Assembly (NCBI GenBank): GCA_949358305.1
Contig: OX442314.1
Coordinates: 22,683,060-22,747,059, forward strand
Source: Strigamia acuminata
Taxonomy: Eukaryota > Arthropoda > Chilopoda > Geophilomorpha > Linotaeniidae
Direction: 5' to 3'
DNA: 64,000 nt
Position 1 is the stretch's first letter. Every line of letters begins with the position of its first letter. Made by a program: the position numbers and the translations under genes. Of this stretch, positions 10,620 through 22,628 are shown piece after piece. Below the pieces are notes generated by a model. It saw only the letters and a program-made list of their open reading frames with translations. It was not told the DNA's origin and searched no databases.

Positions 10620-13100
10620 TACTTTATAAAGTCGAGTTTTAACCAGTAATAGCGAATAAGTTTTACTACCGTCGATCCAACATGTAGAAAAGTCGTAAAT
10701 ACGGATAAGCGCGACTGCAGACAAAGTCTGCCAAGACTTGTGCTATGAAAATATTAGCTTCTGCTCTGATTTATCCATATCATTTTACTACTTAAATTTG
10801 CAGAAGCAGAAGCAGGTCTTAGTTCTATCTTTCTTTTTTGAACTGAATGCGATGTTGAAGTAGAAAGACGGGCCTGGTCTTGCTCGAGAAGAAGCGACAA
10901 GTGTGAAAACAATAAACAAAGAAAAATAAATAAATAAAAAGGTCATAGGAAAATAAATAAAAAATTTCTCTAATCTCATTGAAATAACTTTAAAAAAGAA
11001 TTTAGAATATTTTCTTCTGTCAAACAAATTGAAATGTGATTAACACTCAAATAGTGTCAAATAGTATTTAATAATGGACGTGCTTAAAGTGGTCTCAACC
11101 TTAAATATGCATCATGTAGGATCTATTTCGTTTCTATTTCAGATACCACACTTTGCACACATTAAGGCTTTAAGGAGGCGCAAAATATCTAAAAATTGGA
11201 GGTGTAAATTTAAAATTAAAATTACTGGGTCGAAATTCCAATATTTATTGCCATCAAAGTGCACATTTCATGACCTTTTATAGTTTATACCACGTGAATC
11301 TGCAATAAAAAGCTATCCACCTTGTCACAAATATTTTTTTCGGCTTGTCAAATTCGTCGCAGACAACTCGATATATGTCTATATTGCTTCATTAATTTAA
11401 AAAAAAAAAAAAAATTACAATCAATTTATATTTGCGTTTATAATTTCCCATGGCAACCATTTGGCATAACACGACAATTTCTATATCCCACCATCACAAA
11501 CGCAACCGATTTCATTTAGGAATTTTAAAAAGCAAAGTAAAGTGGAGGTTTTTGCACGAATGCATCACATCGAATCACACTTGAAATCAGCAATTTTCAC
11601 AAATTGCGCACGAAATGCTTATATATAATGTCATAACTGTTATATCCAGTAATGAGCATGCTTTAGTTCATATCCAACAATCACTGCGTAATTTTTAATT
11701 ACAAATTACAATTTCAAGAACAATATTATCTCCAAGATTACGGAGATATTAATTAATACAAACTTTTAAAAAAGAAATTTACGTTTATCAATAAATTGTC
11801 TACTTGTTTTATATTAATCCCATTTGTATTCCACTTATATTTATGTAAATATTAAATTAATTATACCAAAAATTAGTTATTTCTAAACAAAACAAAAAAT
11901 TAAAAATTAAAATTATTTTTATGTTAATTTTTTTAATATTTAATTTCCAAAATACAGCCATTTTTATGACTCATATTTGCTTCTGCATAATCATCTAGAG
12001 AATTATCTTTAATTAGATGTTTTAATTTCTGTCTTTAAAAATAAGTGAAGTGGAAAATTTAATTATTGTTACTTACATAATGTCAAGCAATATTCAAATC
12101 CAATTATGTTTTTCTAAAATAAAACCATAAAAAAAAAACACATCGGCTCATTACAAAATAATAATAATAATAATTTAAATGCCCCAACGTTTAACATCCC
12201 TACAATAAAAAAAAATACATAAAAATATATAATAAAAAAAATTGAAATAAACTGATACAACGACTAACATTGCACACGATATCCGTTTTCCATTTCCAGC
12301 CTTGATCCTCTAACAAGATCACGACCAAAGAGTGGAATTATGTGCAGAAACAGGAGTTGAAACTGCCCTCCACTAACGACTCTAAGTGCAGGCTGACCAT
12401 TGCACACATGTGCGAGTTTTCAGATTTATCCGTCACGCATTTTTTTATACAAAAAAAAAAAAATCCACTGATCACGTAACTATAACTACGCATTAATAAT
12501 AACACGACAACATAATTAAATTTCATTGGCAAGCAGTTAAGTGTCTTGATGCTACTTCCTTATCCGCAGTTGCGTGTTGTTGCATTTTCAACTTTCCCTT
12601 CGTAATGCACCGTACAGCTGCTTTACTGCTAATGAACACCAGACTATAACTTCCAACTACTATAGATTATAGAAAATAAACTACTTTTTGCCTCAATTGA
12701 ATCCGAGTTGATGTTTTTCTCTCATTCTCTTGCCAAACGACTAAAAATGGCAAAGCAAGTAATGCTAATGACACTCGATAAGCTGCACGCCTCTGCAATC
12801 GCTTTTCTCATGCATTTCTATTTACCCAGAGCAAAAATAAATTTTGTCGATTTTAAATCAATTTTCAACACCACTTAAAGCGTAACAAATTAATTTTCTT
12901 TTCTTTTTTTTTTTATTATTGACGACGATATCCACTTGTCACTTTCAAATTCCATTACGAAACGTCTCTTCTTTCCTACACCAATGCCTACAACTACAAT
13001 ATAGACCCAGTTTTCTGTTTCCAGCGATTCCCTTCACTGATAACAGTCCTGCAAGAACTGCGAGTGAATTTAAATTTCGCATTTTCAAACAAAAACGTCC
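10620..13100. other. AT-rich non-coding stretch, no gene recognised
   Basis: The middle part (11600-12300) is very A/T-rich and may be intronic. Open frames at 10788-11027, 11074-11283 and 12338-12532 are Phe/Lys-rich shadows without splice signals. A half X-box, CCATGGCAACC, occurs near 11448. Confidence 0.55.
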
Positions 13101-13105
13101 CTCCC

Positions 13106-13134
<29 letters not shown>
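13106..13134. repeat. Poly(A) tract, 29 A
   Basis: This is an uninterrupted A run. No recognisable retroelement body precedes it. Confidence 0.9.
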
Positions 13135-13136
<2 letters not shown>

Positions 13137-13410
13137 TGGAAAACGTAGCGCTTTCTCTAAATTACTAGCGACGAGAATTAATTACAATTCACTATTTCGT
13201 TCAAACGAGGTCCTTTTAATTACGCTCTCTTCCCCCTTTTTAAAATTTTTACACACCGGGGCGTGAAATATCTCGCAATTATCAACACCCACACAATTTC
13301 TGTATTTACTGACTTCGTCGCAATTCGTTGTAACGAGACAAGTTGACGTTCCTTTCCTGATATTTGTTAAGGACCCCGAAGCAACAACGTCTTATGAAAA
13401 CTCGTGGAAA

Positions 13411-13593
13411 TTACTCCTTGACAACACTGATGAACAGCATAATTAAGATATCGGAAAGACTCCAGATGGCGCACTGCAGTCCCAAGATTACCACACCTAA
13501 AATGAAGAGGTGGAAGGGAGAGCGAGGGTGGTAGAAGAACAAACCTAAGCAGATGCCAAGCGCCATCACTCTTCCCTTAATATTTCCCTCGCA
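13411..13593 (-). CDS. Candidate 3' exon of a small multi-pass membrane protein
   Basis: On the minus strand a possible acceptor, TGTGCCAG (AG at 13595-13594), is followed by 60 codons in phase 0 and a TAA at 13413-13411. An internal ATG at 13566 would give 51 residues by itself. The peptide opens CEGNIKGRVMALGICLGLFF. It has three hydrophobic stretches (roughly residues 10-20, 27-44 and 48-58) separated by YHPRSP and LSD, so two or three membrane passes are plausible. Codon choice is mixed, not the poly-T/Phe pattern of spurious AT-rich frames. It is in phase with the candidate exon at 15019-14897 across a 1.3-kb gap. I do not recognise the family. Hydrophobic minus-strand frames are easy to get by chance in T-rich DNA, so confidence is modest. 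Confidence 0.3.
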   Translation of the reverse strand, partial: CEGNIKGRVMALGICLGLFFYHPRSPFHLFILGVVILGLQCAIWSLSDILIMLFISVVKE

Positions 13594-14896
13594 CTGGCAC
13601 AGTAAATACCCACTTTTATGAATTCAATTTGTCACTTAACTTAAATTAGTCTCGTCTTAATAACACTTTTCGAACTGCCGATTGGTTAGGGATCATCTAA
13701 CAATTTAATTCAGACTAATTTGTAACCTCATTTTCCCCTCCTCACTTTGATAAATGGATAGGAAAAGTTGAAAATTAAGACAGATGACTCGTATCTTAAT
13801 GAGCTTCTTACAAAAACACTCGTTCCACTAATTTCTGCGAAACCAACTTCTACTTAGAGTGGGGAGGAAGAAAAAAAATGTAAAAATGAGAGACTCAGCT
13901 CTCTACTTCATTTTAACACGCAAAAAAATGGGGGAGGAAATTAAGGAATCTATTTACTTCTGTTAGTGACAAGGGAGAATTGCGAAATAACTGTTTACCC
14001 GCGGAATGATCAATGGATCAAACTGCAATTGAGGAATGGATTTAACCGGAATTTTCCGAGCAAAAAATATCTAGAAATTATACTATTTGATTTCACACCT
14101 GTTTCCACCTTCATTTTGCTGTGTTTACACTTACGTCACTGTTTGTGATGAATATTAGCAATGTATCGAAATCGAGCAGGAGTGAGAAAGCTGAGTGGTA
14201 CGCGTGTTAGGGTTAAACCGAAAGTAGTCCGTTGAGCAATTTTTTAGCATATTATACAAGACGTTGCGCCAGGTGGTGCTTATACAAAAGTGTCATCATA
14301 CAATATCACAATAGTTTGCTGTGTTTTCCATCGTTCGCATGTGTTTGAAGGCCCATTTTGAACGACATTTTTTTTTAACCATAAAAATTATCCCAATAAA
14401 TTCCAAAAGTCGCCTTTACGAGCTTTATTAGAATCCGTCTTCATCACGAGCTTATGATGTCAAACGAAAACGACCCGTATGAGCAAAAAAGAAGCAGAAA
14501 AAGGAAACTAAATTCAGCAAAGAATGATCTTTTCTTCGCTAATGCGAAAAGCACATATTGTCAATGAACCATTTGCTAAAGCCAGATAGCAGTATCAAAA
14601 TTTTCTCACTACCGCCTTTTTCCTTTTCCTTCCAGAAGAAAAATGAAGATTTAAAACACTTTAATTACGGTATACTAATTTGTAAAAATTACTTTATGAA
14701 AGCGCCAACTGAATTAGTTTAGTAGACAAAAACAAGAATGATCAAATCCGGTTCAGTCGTGAAGAAATGTTTCTGCACTGCAACATTGTGTATTATTTCA
14801 ACCGAATATCCTTATCGGTAGCTTGTGTGGACATTTGTCAGCACGACCAAAATATATTAGCAAAAGCGCTGTTACAATTTCTCCAGTAATCCTCAC

Positions 14897-15019
14897 TAGA
14901 TTCTGCTGATAATAACACAACTGAGCATGCTCGGTGAAGATATTCAAGCAGCAACTTGTATTCTGCCTCATGTTCCACATTCGGTTGGTAGATGCTACAA
15001 GCAGAAGTGCTTTTGTTAA
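14897..15019 (-). CDS. Candidate internal exon upstream of the membrane exon
   Basis: On the minus strand a textbook acceptor, TTAGTCTTCTCTGCAG (AG at 15021-15020), is followed by 41 codons in phase 0. They end at a donor-like CTA/GTGAGG (GTGAGG at 14896-14891). The peptide starts LTKALLLVASTNRMWNMRQN, with a Cys pair and a HAQLCYYQQNL end. If splicing is not used, the frame runs on to a TGA at 14800-14798. Joining it in phase to 13593-13411 gives a 1303-bp intron and about 101 residues. The acceptor is the strongest part of the argument and the A before the donor GT is its weak point. No family is recognised. A transposon-derived frame is an alternative, since a hAT-like element begins just upstream at about 15046. 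Confidence 0.3.
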
Positions 15020-15045
15020 CTGCAGAGAAGACTAAACATAAATAA

Positions 15046-15559
15046 TTAGGGCCTGGATAAATGCATCAATGCATAGGAATTATTTTTATTCAATAAGAAA
15101 CCGAAATTAGATACTATTGCAATTTTCCGAAAATGAGAAAATAAATGCATAAATCGCCATTTTTCCGGAAAAAAACGGCGATTTGTGTCTTTTACTAATT
15201 ACAATTCATCTACATCAAAAACACTTTAAAATGGCGTTAAGTTGTTATTTAACACCTGATTTCACTCGAATAAATTTTTTTATTTTGCATAAAATGGAAT
15301 TTTTGGTGCATATTTTATGCGCATAAAACAAATTTTATTTTGCATAAATATCGGGGTATATAAATAATATTAAAGAGTTAAAAATCCCACATCTTAGATA
15401 AAACGATTTTTTTTTTAACTTAACTAATTTTATACCTCCATACGAAATAATGCCTTTTTACAGTAATTGTGAATCAACTTAAAAATCTTTACAGTATAGA
15501 TATTCACTAATTTTCTTGATATTCGAGGACCACCAACAAGGTCAAAAAGCAGAGCCCTA
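15046..15559. mobile_element. hAT-like non-autonomous element with TAGGGC ends
   Basis: The left end TAGGGCCTGGATAAATGCAT pairs with a right end whose complement is TAGGGCTCTGCTTTTTG. The inside is AT-rich with a hairpin near 15149-15183 (AAATCGCCATTTTT against its complement) and several TGCATA/TATGC motifs, typical of hAT MITEs. No intact 8-bp duplication is visible and there is no coding capacity. Confidence 0.4.
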
Positions 15560-15985
15560 GTGAGAAGAGCGAGAACCCAGAGAGGCAATTTTTTACATTG
15601 TGATCAATTCCCATTATTTCCATTTTACTCAAATATTTCATCCCATTTTATTTTGCATTTTTATGGACTTGTGCCCAGCGCTCCAAGAACCACTACTCAA
15701 GATTTATAATCACGGTAAACATAAAATGTAGATCAAGTGTGTGTATTATTCCACTTGTTTTATTTTTTGCTACCTTAAAGCTCAAACTTTTTCATATTTC
15801 ATACCCACACACTGTAATGTATCAAAAAATAAAAAAATAAAGTAAAATAGCAAAAAATACCAAAGAAAAAGCAATGAAAATTGAAACCAAACCCGAAATG
15901 TGATCTTACCCACAAAAAAATATATAATAAAATAAATTCCATTTTTCGAAATAAAAAAAAATAAATAAAAAAATCAACACCGACG

Positions 15986-16020
15986 AAGAGAGAGAGAGAG
16001 CGAGAGAGAGAGAGAGAGAG
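15986..16020. repeat. (GA)n microsatellite
   Basis: This is an almost pure GA repeat with one C interruption. It explains the Leu/Ser-rich frames around it on the minus strand. Confidence 0.95.
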
Positions 16021-16439
16021 CAATGCCATATATTTTTAACGTTCTTTCATTTCTCACCAAACATATCGAATTTCCCCACCCCTTCTCATTTTTTTCGGCT
16101 ACCAACTTCTCCCTACTTCCGTCATGAGGAGGTGGGCTAAGACGACGAGGATGAAGATGCAATTCAATTGTCCTTCGTCCAATACCACGCGTTCCTCTAA
16201 TAGAATAAGACTAATTTAAAAACTTCACTGTTATGGCTTTTTACTTCCCCGGTGGATACTTGCCTTAAAAATTTATTTTAACTGCCAAAAAAGAAAAGAA
16301 AAAAAATCTCTTGTCGCCCTAAAACTTTTTTTTTCATTAAACTCATTTTATTTTTATTATTTAATCCTTACATTTTATTTTATGCATTTTCTCCCAATGA
16401 GATCCAATGGCAATTGGTCTCCCAAAAATGCCGTGTGGC

Positions 16440-16535
16440 ACCGGGTTCAATGTGGTCTACAGAGGAGCCATGCAGTGCAGTGTTTAGAGTTGCCGTGCAG
16501 TGAAGTATGCTTCTCTGAGGTGCCATGCGATGCTG
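16440..16535. repeat. Degenerate repeat of TGCCATGCAGTG type
   Basis: GCCATGCAGTGCAGTG, TGCCGTGCAGTGAAG and TGCCATGCGATGCTG follow each other about 25-35 bp apart. It is an old, decayed minisatellite and makes the local open frames Cys/Val-rich. Confidence 0.5.
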
Positions 16536-16680
16536 TGGCGTGCAATAAACTATTGTTGCAGTGTGTATCATTGACTAGGGAGCGACTTGTCTATTTTGAG
16601 TTATACAATGCGGCGACTTAGATCGAACTTGGCCACCATTTTGTTTAGGCTTTAACAAGCCTCAAATCGCAAAACATATT

Positions 16681-16812
16681 AATGCATTTCATAATACAAT
16701 AAAAAAAAATTCATTTTAAAAATGCATTCATATTTGACAAAAATGCATTACAAACCAATAGCATGCTAAAATGTATTACAAAATGCATTCTCGTGAGACC
16801 CAATGCATTTCA
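16681..16812. repeat. Cluster of the palindromic octamer AATGCATT
   Basis: AATGCATT occurs five times in about 130 bp (near 16682, 16723, 16743, 16784 and 16803), plus a variant AATGTATT. Spacing is irregular. It could be a decayed tandem repeat or a cluster of octamer-like binding sites. Confidence 0.6.
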
Positions 16813-17538
16813 CAATACATCGTAATACACTGCAATATAAATTCGCATGGGAAACTTGATTTTGCGATTTTGCATCGTTCCTTTTTTGTAGTTTTGCAAT
16901 ATGCACGAGGCCGACGGAACAGATATCACGTGATAAATCCAAAAGCGTAAAATTGTAAAAATTGCATGATCACAAAATCGGCTGAAATAAAAAAACGCCT
17001 TATGAAAATTTGTGTCGTTACATCTCACAATCTCACATTTCCCATCATTCGGCACCATGCAGGCGGCAACCAATTCACATTATTGCAGGCAGCATTTTAG
17101 GCGGCCCCATGGCAACTCGACTTGAACAACTATTCTAACTTGAATGGATCGTTGTTTGTGTTTTTATCGCATTAGAATTGAACTAACTTTTACCACAGTC
17201 CCGCTTTAATTAAATAAAATTTAACTTAATTAAAGCGAGATTAATTTCAACCCATTTTATTCGTTCGCACAAAAGAAGAGCAAACGTCACGCTGTTCGTT
17301 GCCATTTCATCTTTTCCTCTTCTTTTAGTTTGAATTAATTTTTTTTCTGTCCCACAACTCGCATTCAAGGCCGCGACAACACACTGACAAAATCCCATTT
17401 CCACACAACCTTCTGCCATGACAGCCATTGTTCTCCACCGCCACCCCACCCTTTTCCGTCCTGACTTCCAAGCCCACATAGACATGCTATTCTTTGTGAG
17501 AAGAAGTGACACCCTCCAGCTCCTTCTCTTTTCAAATC

Positions 17539-17570
17539 ACTCTCTCTCTCTCTCTTCTCCTCTCCTCTCT
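17539..17570. repeat. (CT)n-rich microsatellite
   Basis: This is a CT repeat with TCC interruptions, the source of Arg/Glu-rich minus-strand frames here. Confidence 0.9.
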
Positions 17571-17911
17571 TGATAATCAAAAATAACAATATTCAAATTT
17601 TACAAAAATATCCAGCACCCGAGAAACCCCAACTCAAACTTGACACAACTGAATTCGTTTCCATCATGACTATTAATGAAGTAAATTTAGCATGAAATCG
17701 ACCACAATGCAAAATGTGAAAAATAAGGAAGGAAAAAATTTATTTTTTATTTTACGGCCACAATAATATTACCACAGTATAATTAAAATACTCTTATTTA
17801 AAACAGAATTTCATCTCACGATTTGCATGTGGGAAACAAATGACCTGTTGCAGTAAGAAAACTCCATACATTCACTCGTCATCACTAAGCAGAAAGAAAC
17901 ACATTTTTCAG

Positions 17912-18191
17912 TAGCTGATGCATTCAAAAACTAAAATGTTTTGTGTTTTATTTCAATTTTAAACCAAAAATGACAAAATTTCCTGCTTAAACACATATTA
18001 AAACTTAAAATACACTTAAACATGTTTAAAATTGCAGTTAAACATGTTTAATTGTTTAAATGTAGTGCGCAGACCCATTGCGACTGAAAACAGACTAAAT
18101 CAGCCGCCATTTTTCAAGTTAGATCGAGACATCCATTTAAATATGTTTAGAATGCTGTTTTGTCTAAATGACTTCTTGAATGCGTCTTCTA
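17912..18191. mobile_element. MITE of the TGAATGCACCTA family
   Basis: The left end contains GATGCATTCAAAAACT and the right end CTTGAATGCGTCTTCTA, roughly complementary. Its interior (18062-18170) is similar, in reverse, to 24980-25110: both carry GACTGAAAACAGA, a CCGCCAT/CCACCAT segment with TTTT(C/G)AAGTTAGAT, and TCTAAATGACTT. Its left part (17952-18019) is also shared with 48117-48186. There is no coding capacity. The element is a decayed member of the most frequent family in the window. Confidence 0.55.
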
Positions 18192-18568
18192 TTTTTAAAA
18201 TGGAAACCATTTTGTGTCTTTTATGACGTCAGAAAACGCCTTTATAGATGCCTTTACCATTTTATTACACAAGTATTCATTTTTAAACTTCAAAAAATCA
18301 ATAAAAACTTGTTGCATTTAGGTCTAAAAACATTTGAACTAAATTTTCCAGCAAACTGTTTACAATTTTTATTGTAATTCCAGTAATCCCTTTAAGTTTC
18401 CAACAAAATTAATTTAATTTCTTTTAATCAAAATAACAATTATTTCAAACTCCCCTCCGCTTCTTTTTGAATCGAAGTGAATTAAAACGTGTGATAAACA
18501 CCTTCCGCCTGTTTTTGAAATTCATAATCAAAATCAATAATTTTTTTTCCCGAAAGCAAATCTTACTC

Positions 18569-18573
<5 letters not shown>

Positions 18574-18604
<31 letters not shown>
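18574..18604. repeat. Poly(A) tract, 31 A
   Basis: This is an uninterrupted A run followed by a second A-rich stretch to about 18628. Confidence 0.9.
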
Positions 18605-18606
<2 letters not shown>

Positions 18607-18639
18607 AATTAAAAAAAAAGAAGAAGAAATAATTACAAA

Positions 18640-19860
18640 TTATGGCTTCGTCGCACTCGAAAATCCCAGCCGTTTTGCCTGATCTGCTTTTAATTACTTG
18701 TCAATGAACTTTAACACTTTTCCATTCGCCACCGTCAAATCACTTATTAACCCTAATTGATTTTGAAATTGCGTTCTCTATGGTCCCACACACCCCCATC
18801 ACCTTCTTCATCCTTCTTTTCTTATTAACACCCGCCTCCTTCCTATCTACATCCTTTCATTTGTTTACTTTGCCTCCTCCTTAATCAAATTAGCTCAGGA
18901 CACATTTCTTCAGGCCTCTCGCTTAACACAAAACGACATTTCAAACAGTCAATTCTACTAAACCCTTTCGTCACTTTCATTTTTTCAGCCCAGCCAACAG
19001 ATTAAGCACAAACATTTTATTGCACATGCCCAGACGAATTTAACTCACTTTTAATTCGACTAAACTAACAGCCTTTAACTAAGACGATCAAACCTTTCTT
19101 GACTTTGATCGTCTCTTCTCTTCTAGCAATAAATGCACTACAAAACCGTTTAACCATCCAGCTTTTACCAATTGATAAAATGTACATTTCCATCTGCACA
19201 TTAAAAACATGAAATATATATTTAGTAAAAGCTAAAAACGCGCTTTCAGAAGTAAAAAGTGCATTTTCTAAACTATAAAATGCAAGTACACAGTTAAAAT
19301 ATAAATTTATTGTATTACAGTGAAGCTATGAAATATGAATTATTTCACAGCACAGTGGAGTAATTAGATAAACATTTTAAAGTTTCTTTAATATATTTTA
19401 AATGGCAAAAACAAGTACATTTCAACAAAATAATACGTTTCGTTCGAAAATATTTGCTCAAGATAAAAACAAACTCAGCTTCAAGCGGAACATCTCATAA
19501 TTGTAAATTGTAATGCAAAAATGTCTTTTCTAGCAATAATTTGTTTCCATGGATACAATTAAACATATTTCATAATTTCCTCTTTCTACAATTGAAATAT
19601 TTCAAATGAAAATGCATTTACATGTGTTGGATTAAGGCCCAGGACGTCTTCCACTTTGCTATGGGTTGTAGCCCGGACATAGGAGGTATGTCGTTGTGAG
19701 TGTGTATTTATTTATTTATTACGCACTCCATTGAAGTAAAAAGGTTATGGTCACACAGAATTACAAAACATTTTGCAAGTTGAACAGGTGACAATACAAG
19801 CAGCGATGGAAATGACGGCAGCTAGCAGCCGTACAGTCGAAGATGGAAGAGCGCAGCTCC
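18640..19860. other. Non-coding stretch with a possible retroelement 3' fragment
   Basis: 18700-19120 is pyrimidine-rich. 19630-19800 carries TTTATTTATTTATT followed by a CACTCCATTGAAG-type sequence that resembles a decayed LINE or SINE 3' region, but I cannot assign a family. No gene is seen. Confidence 0.4.
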
Positions 19861-19861
19861 A

Positions 19862-20184
19862 ATTGAAGAATTGAACAAAAACAAGTTTAAAAAGCATTTT
19901 TCGATGTCCAAAATGTAAGAAATTGGCCTAAAAATCTTAAAATTTACCCACATTTTAATAATAACCTTCAGAATATCAAGTATACTCAAATTTCTGGCAT
20001 AAATTCCAACATAATTATTTATCCGGGCTCTCTTAATTAGAAAAACAAAAAAAAAACAGCTTTTTCACTTATAGCGGTACGTTTCACTCTATACCGCCAT
20101 GCAGTTGAATGCTGTTTGACTGAAATTCCGTAAAGTTGGTAATCCCATGTACAGCGGCGTGCGGTTTAAAGCGATGTAATACGG
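19862..20184. mobile_element. CCGTATTACCCC-family MITE, copy 1, left-truncated
   Basis: It matches 26990-27307 almost throughout. Both carry AAAATGTA(A/G)GAAATT, ACTCAAATTTC, CAACATAATTATT and CATCCGGGCTC-type segments in the same order. The right end ATACGG is followed by TA (20185-20186), the expected target dinucleotide. The left terminus is missing. Confidence 0.75.
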
Positions 20185-20277
20185 TAATGTAGTGGACCAG
20201 CATTTTTTGTCCCAACGTGTTATGTTATCTACCAGCAATCTAACATTGCTCTACTAAGCCTGCTAGTAGACCAGAAA

Positions 20278-20310
20278 CCAGTCCACGAACCACCACCTTG
20301 AGAAGCACTG
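20278..20310. mobile_element. hAT terminal fragment
   Basis: Read in reverse it starts CAGTGCTTCTCAAGGTGGTG, a typical hAT terminus and close to the left end of the element at 38340. The opposite end is not found nearby. Confidence 0.5.
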
Positions 20311-20314
20311 GACT

Positions 20315-20350
20315 CAGCGCCGTCCTAATACATTTAAGCGCCCTGGGCTA
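20315..20350. mobile_element. Second hAT-like terminus
   Basis: CAGCGCCGTCCTAATACATT followed by AAGCGCCCTGGGC resembles the CAGGGCCG..CGCCCTGGGC ends of another hAT group. A possible partner, GGGCGCC at about 20830, is too short to confirm. Its closeness to the previous terminus suggests one insertion next to another. Confidence 0.35.
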
Positions 20351-20567
20351 AAAATATCAGGTGACCCTTGCCTCTTGTCAGATATCGTGGAACGGCTCGT
20401 GCTGCCCCAACACCTCCACGTGATTCTCCGTCAGAAGACACGATCCCCGAAGCATTGGTACGACATAGACAAACTCGGCCAGAGAACACATTGGATATAG
20501 ATAAGAACAAGTTATACATGTTGAACATGTACGAAGATCCGTCAAAAGGCTCCACCCTTTTAGCCCA

Positions 20568-20620
20568 ATGGTTAAAGTGGCCCTGGCTGGACTACGCCAT
20601 TGAGTGTTGGCATGAACCAA
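20568..20620 (+). repeat. tRNA-like segment, SINE remnant
   Basis: TTAGCCCAATGGTTAAAGTG matches an A box. No convincing B box follows at the tRNA distance. It lies in a 106-codon open frame (20368-20688) that I attribute to repeat sequence. Confidence 0.35.
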
Positions 20621-20627
20621 GGATAAC

Positions 20628-20798
20628 ATGGACACGTATTCGTGTGTTATTTCCTATTGATTTGTTGTTCTGTGCACTGATTGGATGACAGCAATCACAC
20701 GTCAAGCATTGCCCGCTAACTAAGCATGTTTGTTACCCGTTGTCATCCCAGAATGCAGTGCGGCTGTATATTAAGTGGATACGTGTCCATGTTACCTA
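20628..20798. repeat. Inverted repeat with 18-20 bp arms
   Basis: ATAACATGGACACGTATTC at 20628 is mirrored by GGATACGTGTCCATGTTA ending at about 20797. It could be a small MITE of about 170 bp. I see no duplication around it. Confidence 0.6.
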
Positions 20799-21402
20799 AC
20801 TTGTGAGTAGTTTTTTACATTATAATGTTCGGGCGCCACTTTTACCTCTTTGCCCCGAGATGCAAAATAACCAGGCAGGAGTTTGTGCCTAAAACAAGTC
20901 TCCTTCACTCCTCTACTAGAAGTGAAGATCCTTTATTGTTTCATACCTGATGAACCATTGCTAGGGAAAAATATGGAAGCTGCATGATGCTTTATGCATT
21001 GTATTGTTGTCAATATAACGTACTTCCTAACTGTGCTTAAGTCTGCACAATTCCTTGTGGTGCAAATACACCACACTGTCATTCCACGCTTTTTAAACGA
21101 CGCCCAAATTGTAAAATATCAAAATAAAAATTTCAAAATTAATTCCACGAATACTCTAATCCTCGTTAACTTTTGCCTGCAACACAGTCTTTGTAAAGCA
21201 GAAAAGCGCATTCAAAACATTTTATTTTATTCAAATTTAAATGTTCTAGACGAATAGCGCCATCTCGCATGTTGGCACGAAATCATGACATACGGCACAC
21301 GCTTCAGTACAATTTGTTTTCAAATGCGAATTTGTTTCATTCACTTGGGCCATCTATTGTAAACAGATTCGAGAGAGGAGAGAAAAGCTGATTAAATTTT
21401 AC

Positions 21403-21627
21403 TTGAAATGTAAAATATTCATAGATTTCCCACCCAAGCCAACAAATGACGCCACTCGTGCACACCTCATTATAACAAACAAAAGCATGAATTATTTATG
21501 CAACTCCTGCTGCATGCCATCATGTGCCACTGTCCCTTTCTTAGACTCACAAGCAACTTCCATTCCTCCTGATAATGATCAATCACAGGTCGCAGAAAGA
21601 AGTTGCCTTCCCGTCACTCAAGTGTGA
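21403..21627 (+). CDS. Open frame of unknown status, 74 codons
   Basis: An ATG-started frame lies in moderately GC-rich DNA, with mixed composition (starting MKCKIFIDFPPKPTNDATRA) and seven Cys. A possible acceptor, ATTCATAG, lies just inside at about 21423. There is no strong donor and no recognised domain. The frame overlaps another ORF (21575-21811) in a different phase. It may be a real small exon or chance. Confidence 0.15.
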   Translation: MKCKIFIDFPPKPTNDATRAHLIITNKSMNYLCNSCCMPSCATVPFLDSQATSIPPDNDQSQVAERSCLPVTQV

Positions 21628-21829
21628 TAACATCGAATCAACCCCCATCGCCCCATCGCAACTCAATTCATTAACGAGTGAAAAAAAAGGGAAGAAAAGG
21701 GGGAAAAGGCATGGGAATGGCAGGTGGCATATCTCACCTGCGCCTTCAATTGATGCCGAGACACTTAGGTTGCACAAGTCGGCTCTCAAACTGATGTACT
21801 GCGCTGTTTAATGCGAATTCAATTCAACC

Positions 21830-22625
21830 CGATACCGGTAGCGAATGTAAACTCGCAAATTGTAAAATGCCTCGTGTTTGCTAATGAATTAATTAAGATT
21901 TCGACTTAATTGGCTCCAACAGAAATTTTTTTCCTCTTCATTTTTCGCATCTTTGCAAACAGGAATTGACGTGTTTCACATCACCGATGCGTTTTTAAAC
22001 CTCTCCATTTTGAATTTCTCATTAAATTGACGCTGTAATTTTCAATTTGAGTCCAAATCAAATTTTGATTGCATAAAAATTGCAGTTTGTCCTCCATGAC
22101 AATTCAGTTTGATTCGGTAATAAATGTCATTTTGTGTAATGAAATGTTTCGTCAAACTAATTAAAAGTGAATAAAATAAAACTGATTTATTGCGATCGTG
22201 AATGAGCTCATATTACGACCAAATGCAAACTTTTCTTAATAACATACCGGATAATCTATAACCCGTTTTAAACATTGAATAATCTTATTTTAATGTAACT
22301 CGGCGGTACTATAAGATTCCAGTTGTTAAAGTTAGGTCGTTGTTCTCCCAACCTTATCTATTCTTGTTAATGTGATGTACTGAGAAAGCCCTCTAATCCA
22401 GACACACTGAAATCCCGGAGAGTCCTTAAACCCGGTTTGCTTTAAGATTTTTAAATCAAGAGAAAAGAAACATCATTTCCAAACATACCTTGCTTAATCT
22501 GCTTTAATACTAGAATAAATATAGTTAAAACGCACAAGTTAATGAGAACTTTGCAGAAATCTACACAAATAGTCATTCAGAATCTTTTATCAATTGGCAT
22601 TTATTTTTTATCAGATCAAAAGATC
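21830..22625. other. AT-rich non-coding stretch, no gene recognised
   Basis: Mostly A/T-rich. CTCTAATCCAGACACACTG near 22393 looks like a decayed DNA-transposon end without a partner. Confidence 0.45.
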
Positions 22626-22628
22626 AAT

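Noticed and set aside
20368-20688. 106-codon plus-strand frame
   Set aside because: It lies across a hAT-like terminus, a tRNA-like segment and an inverted repeat, so it is best explained as repeat sequence.
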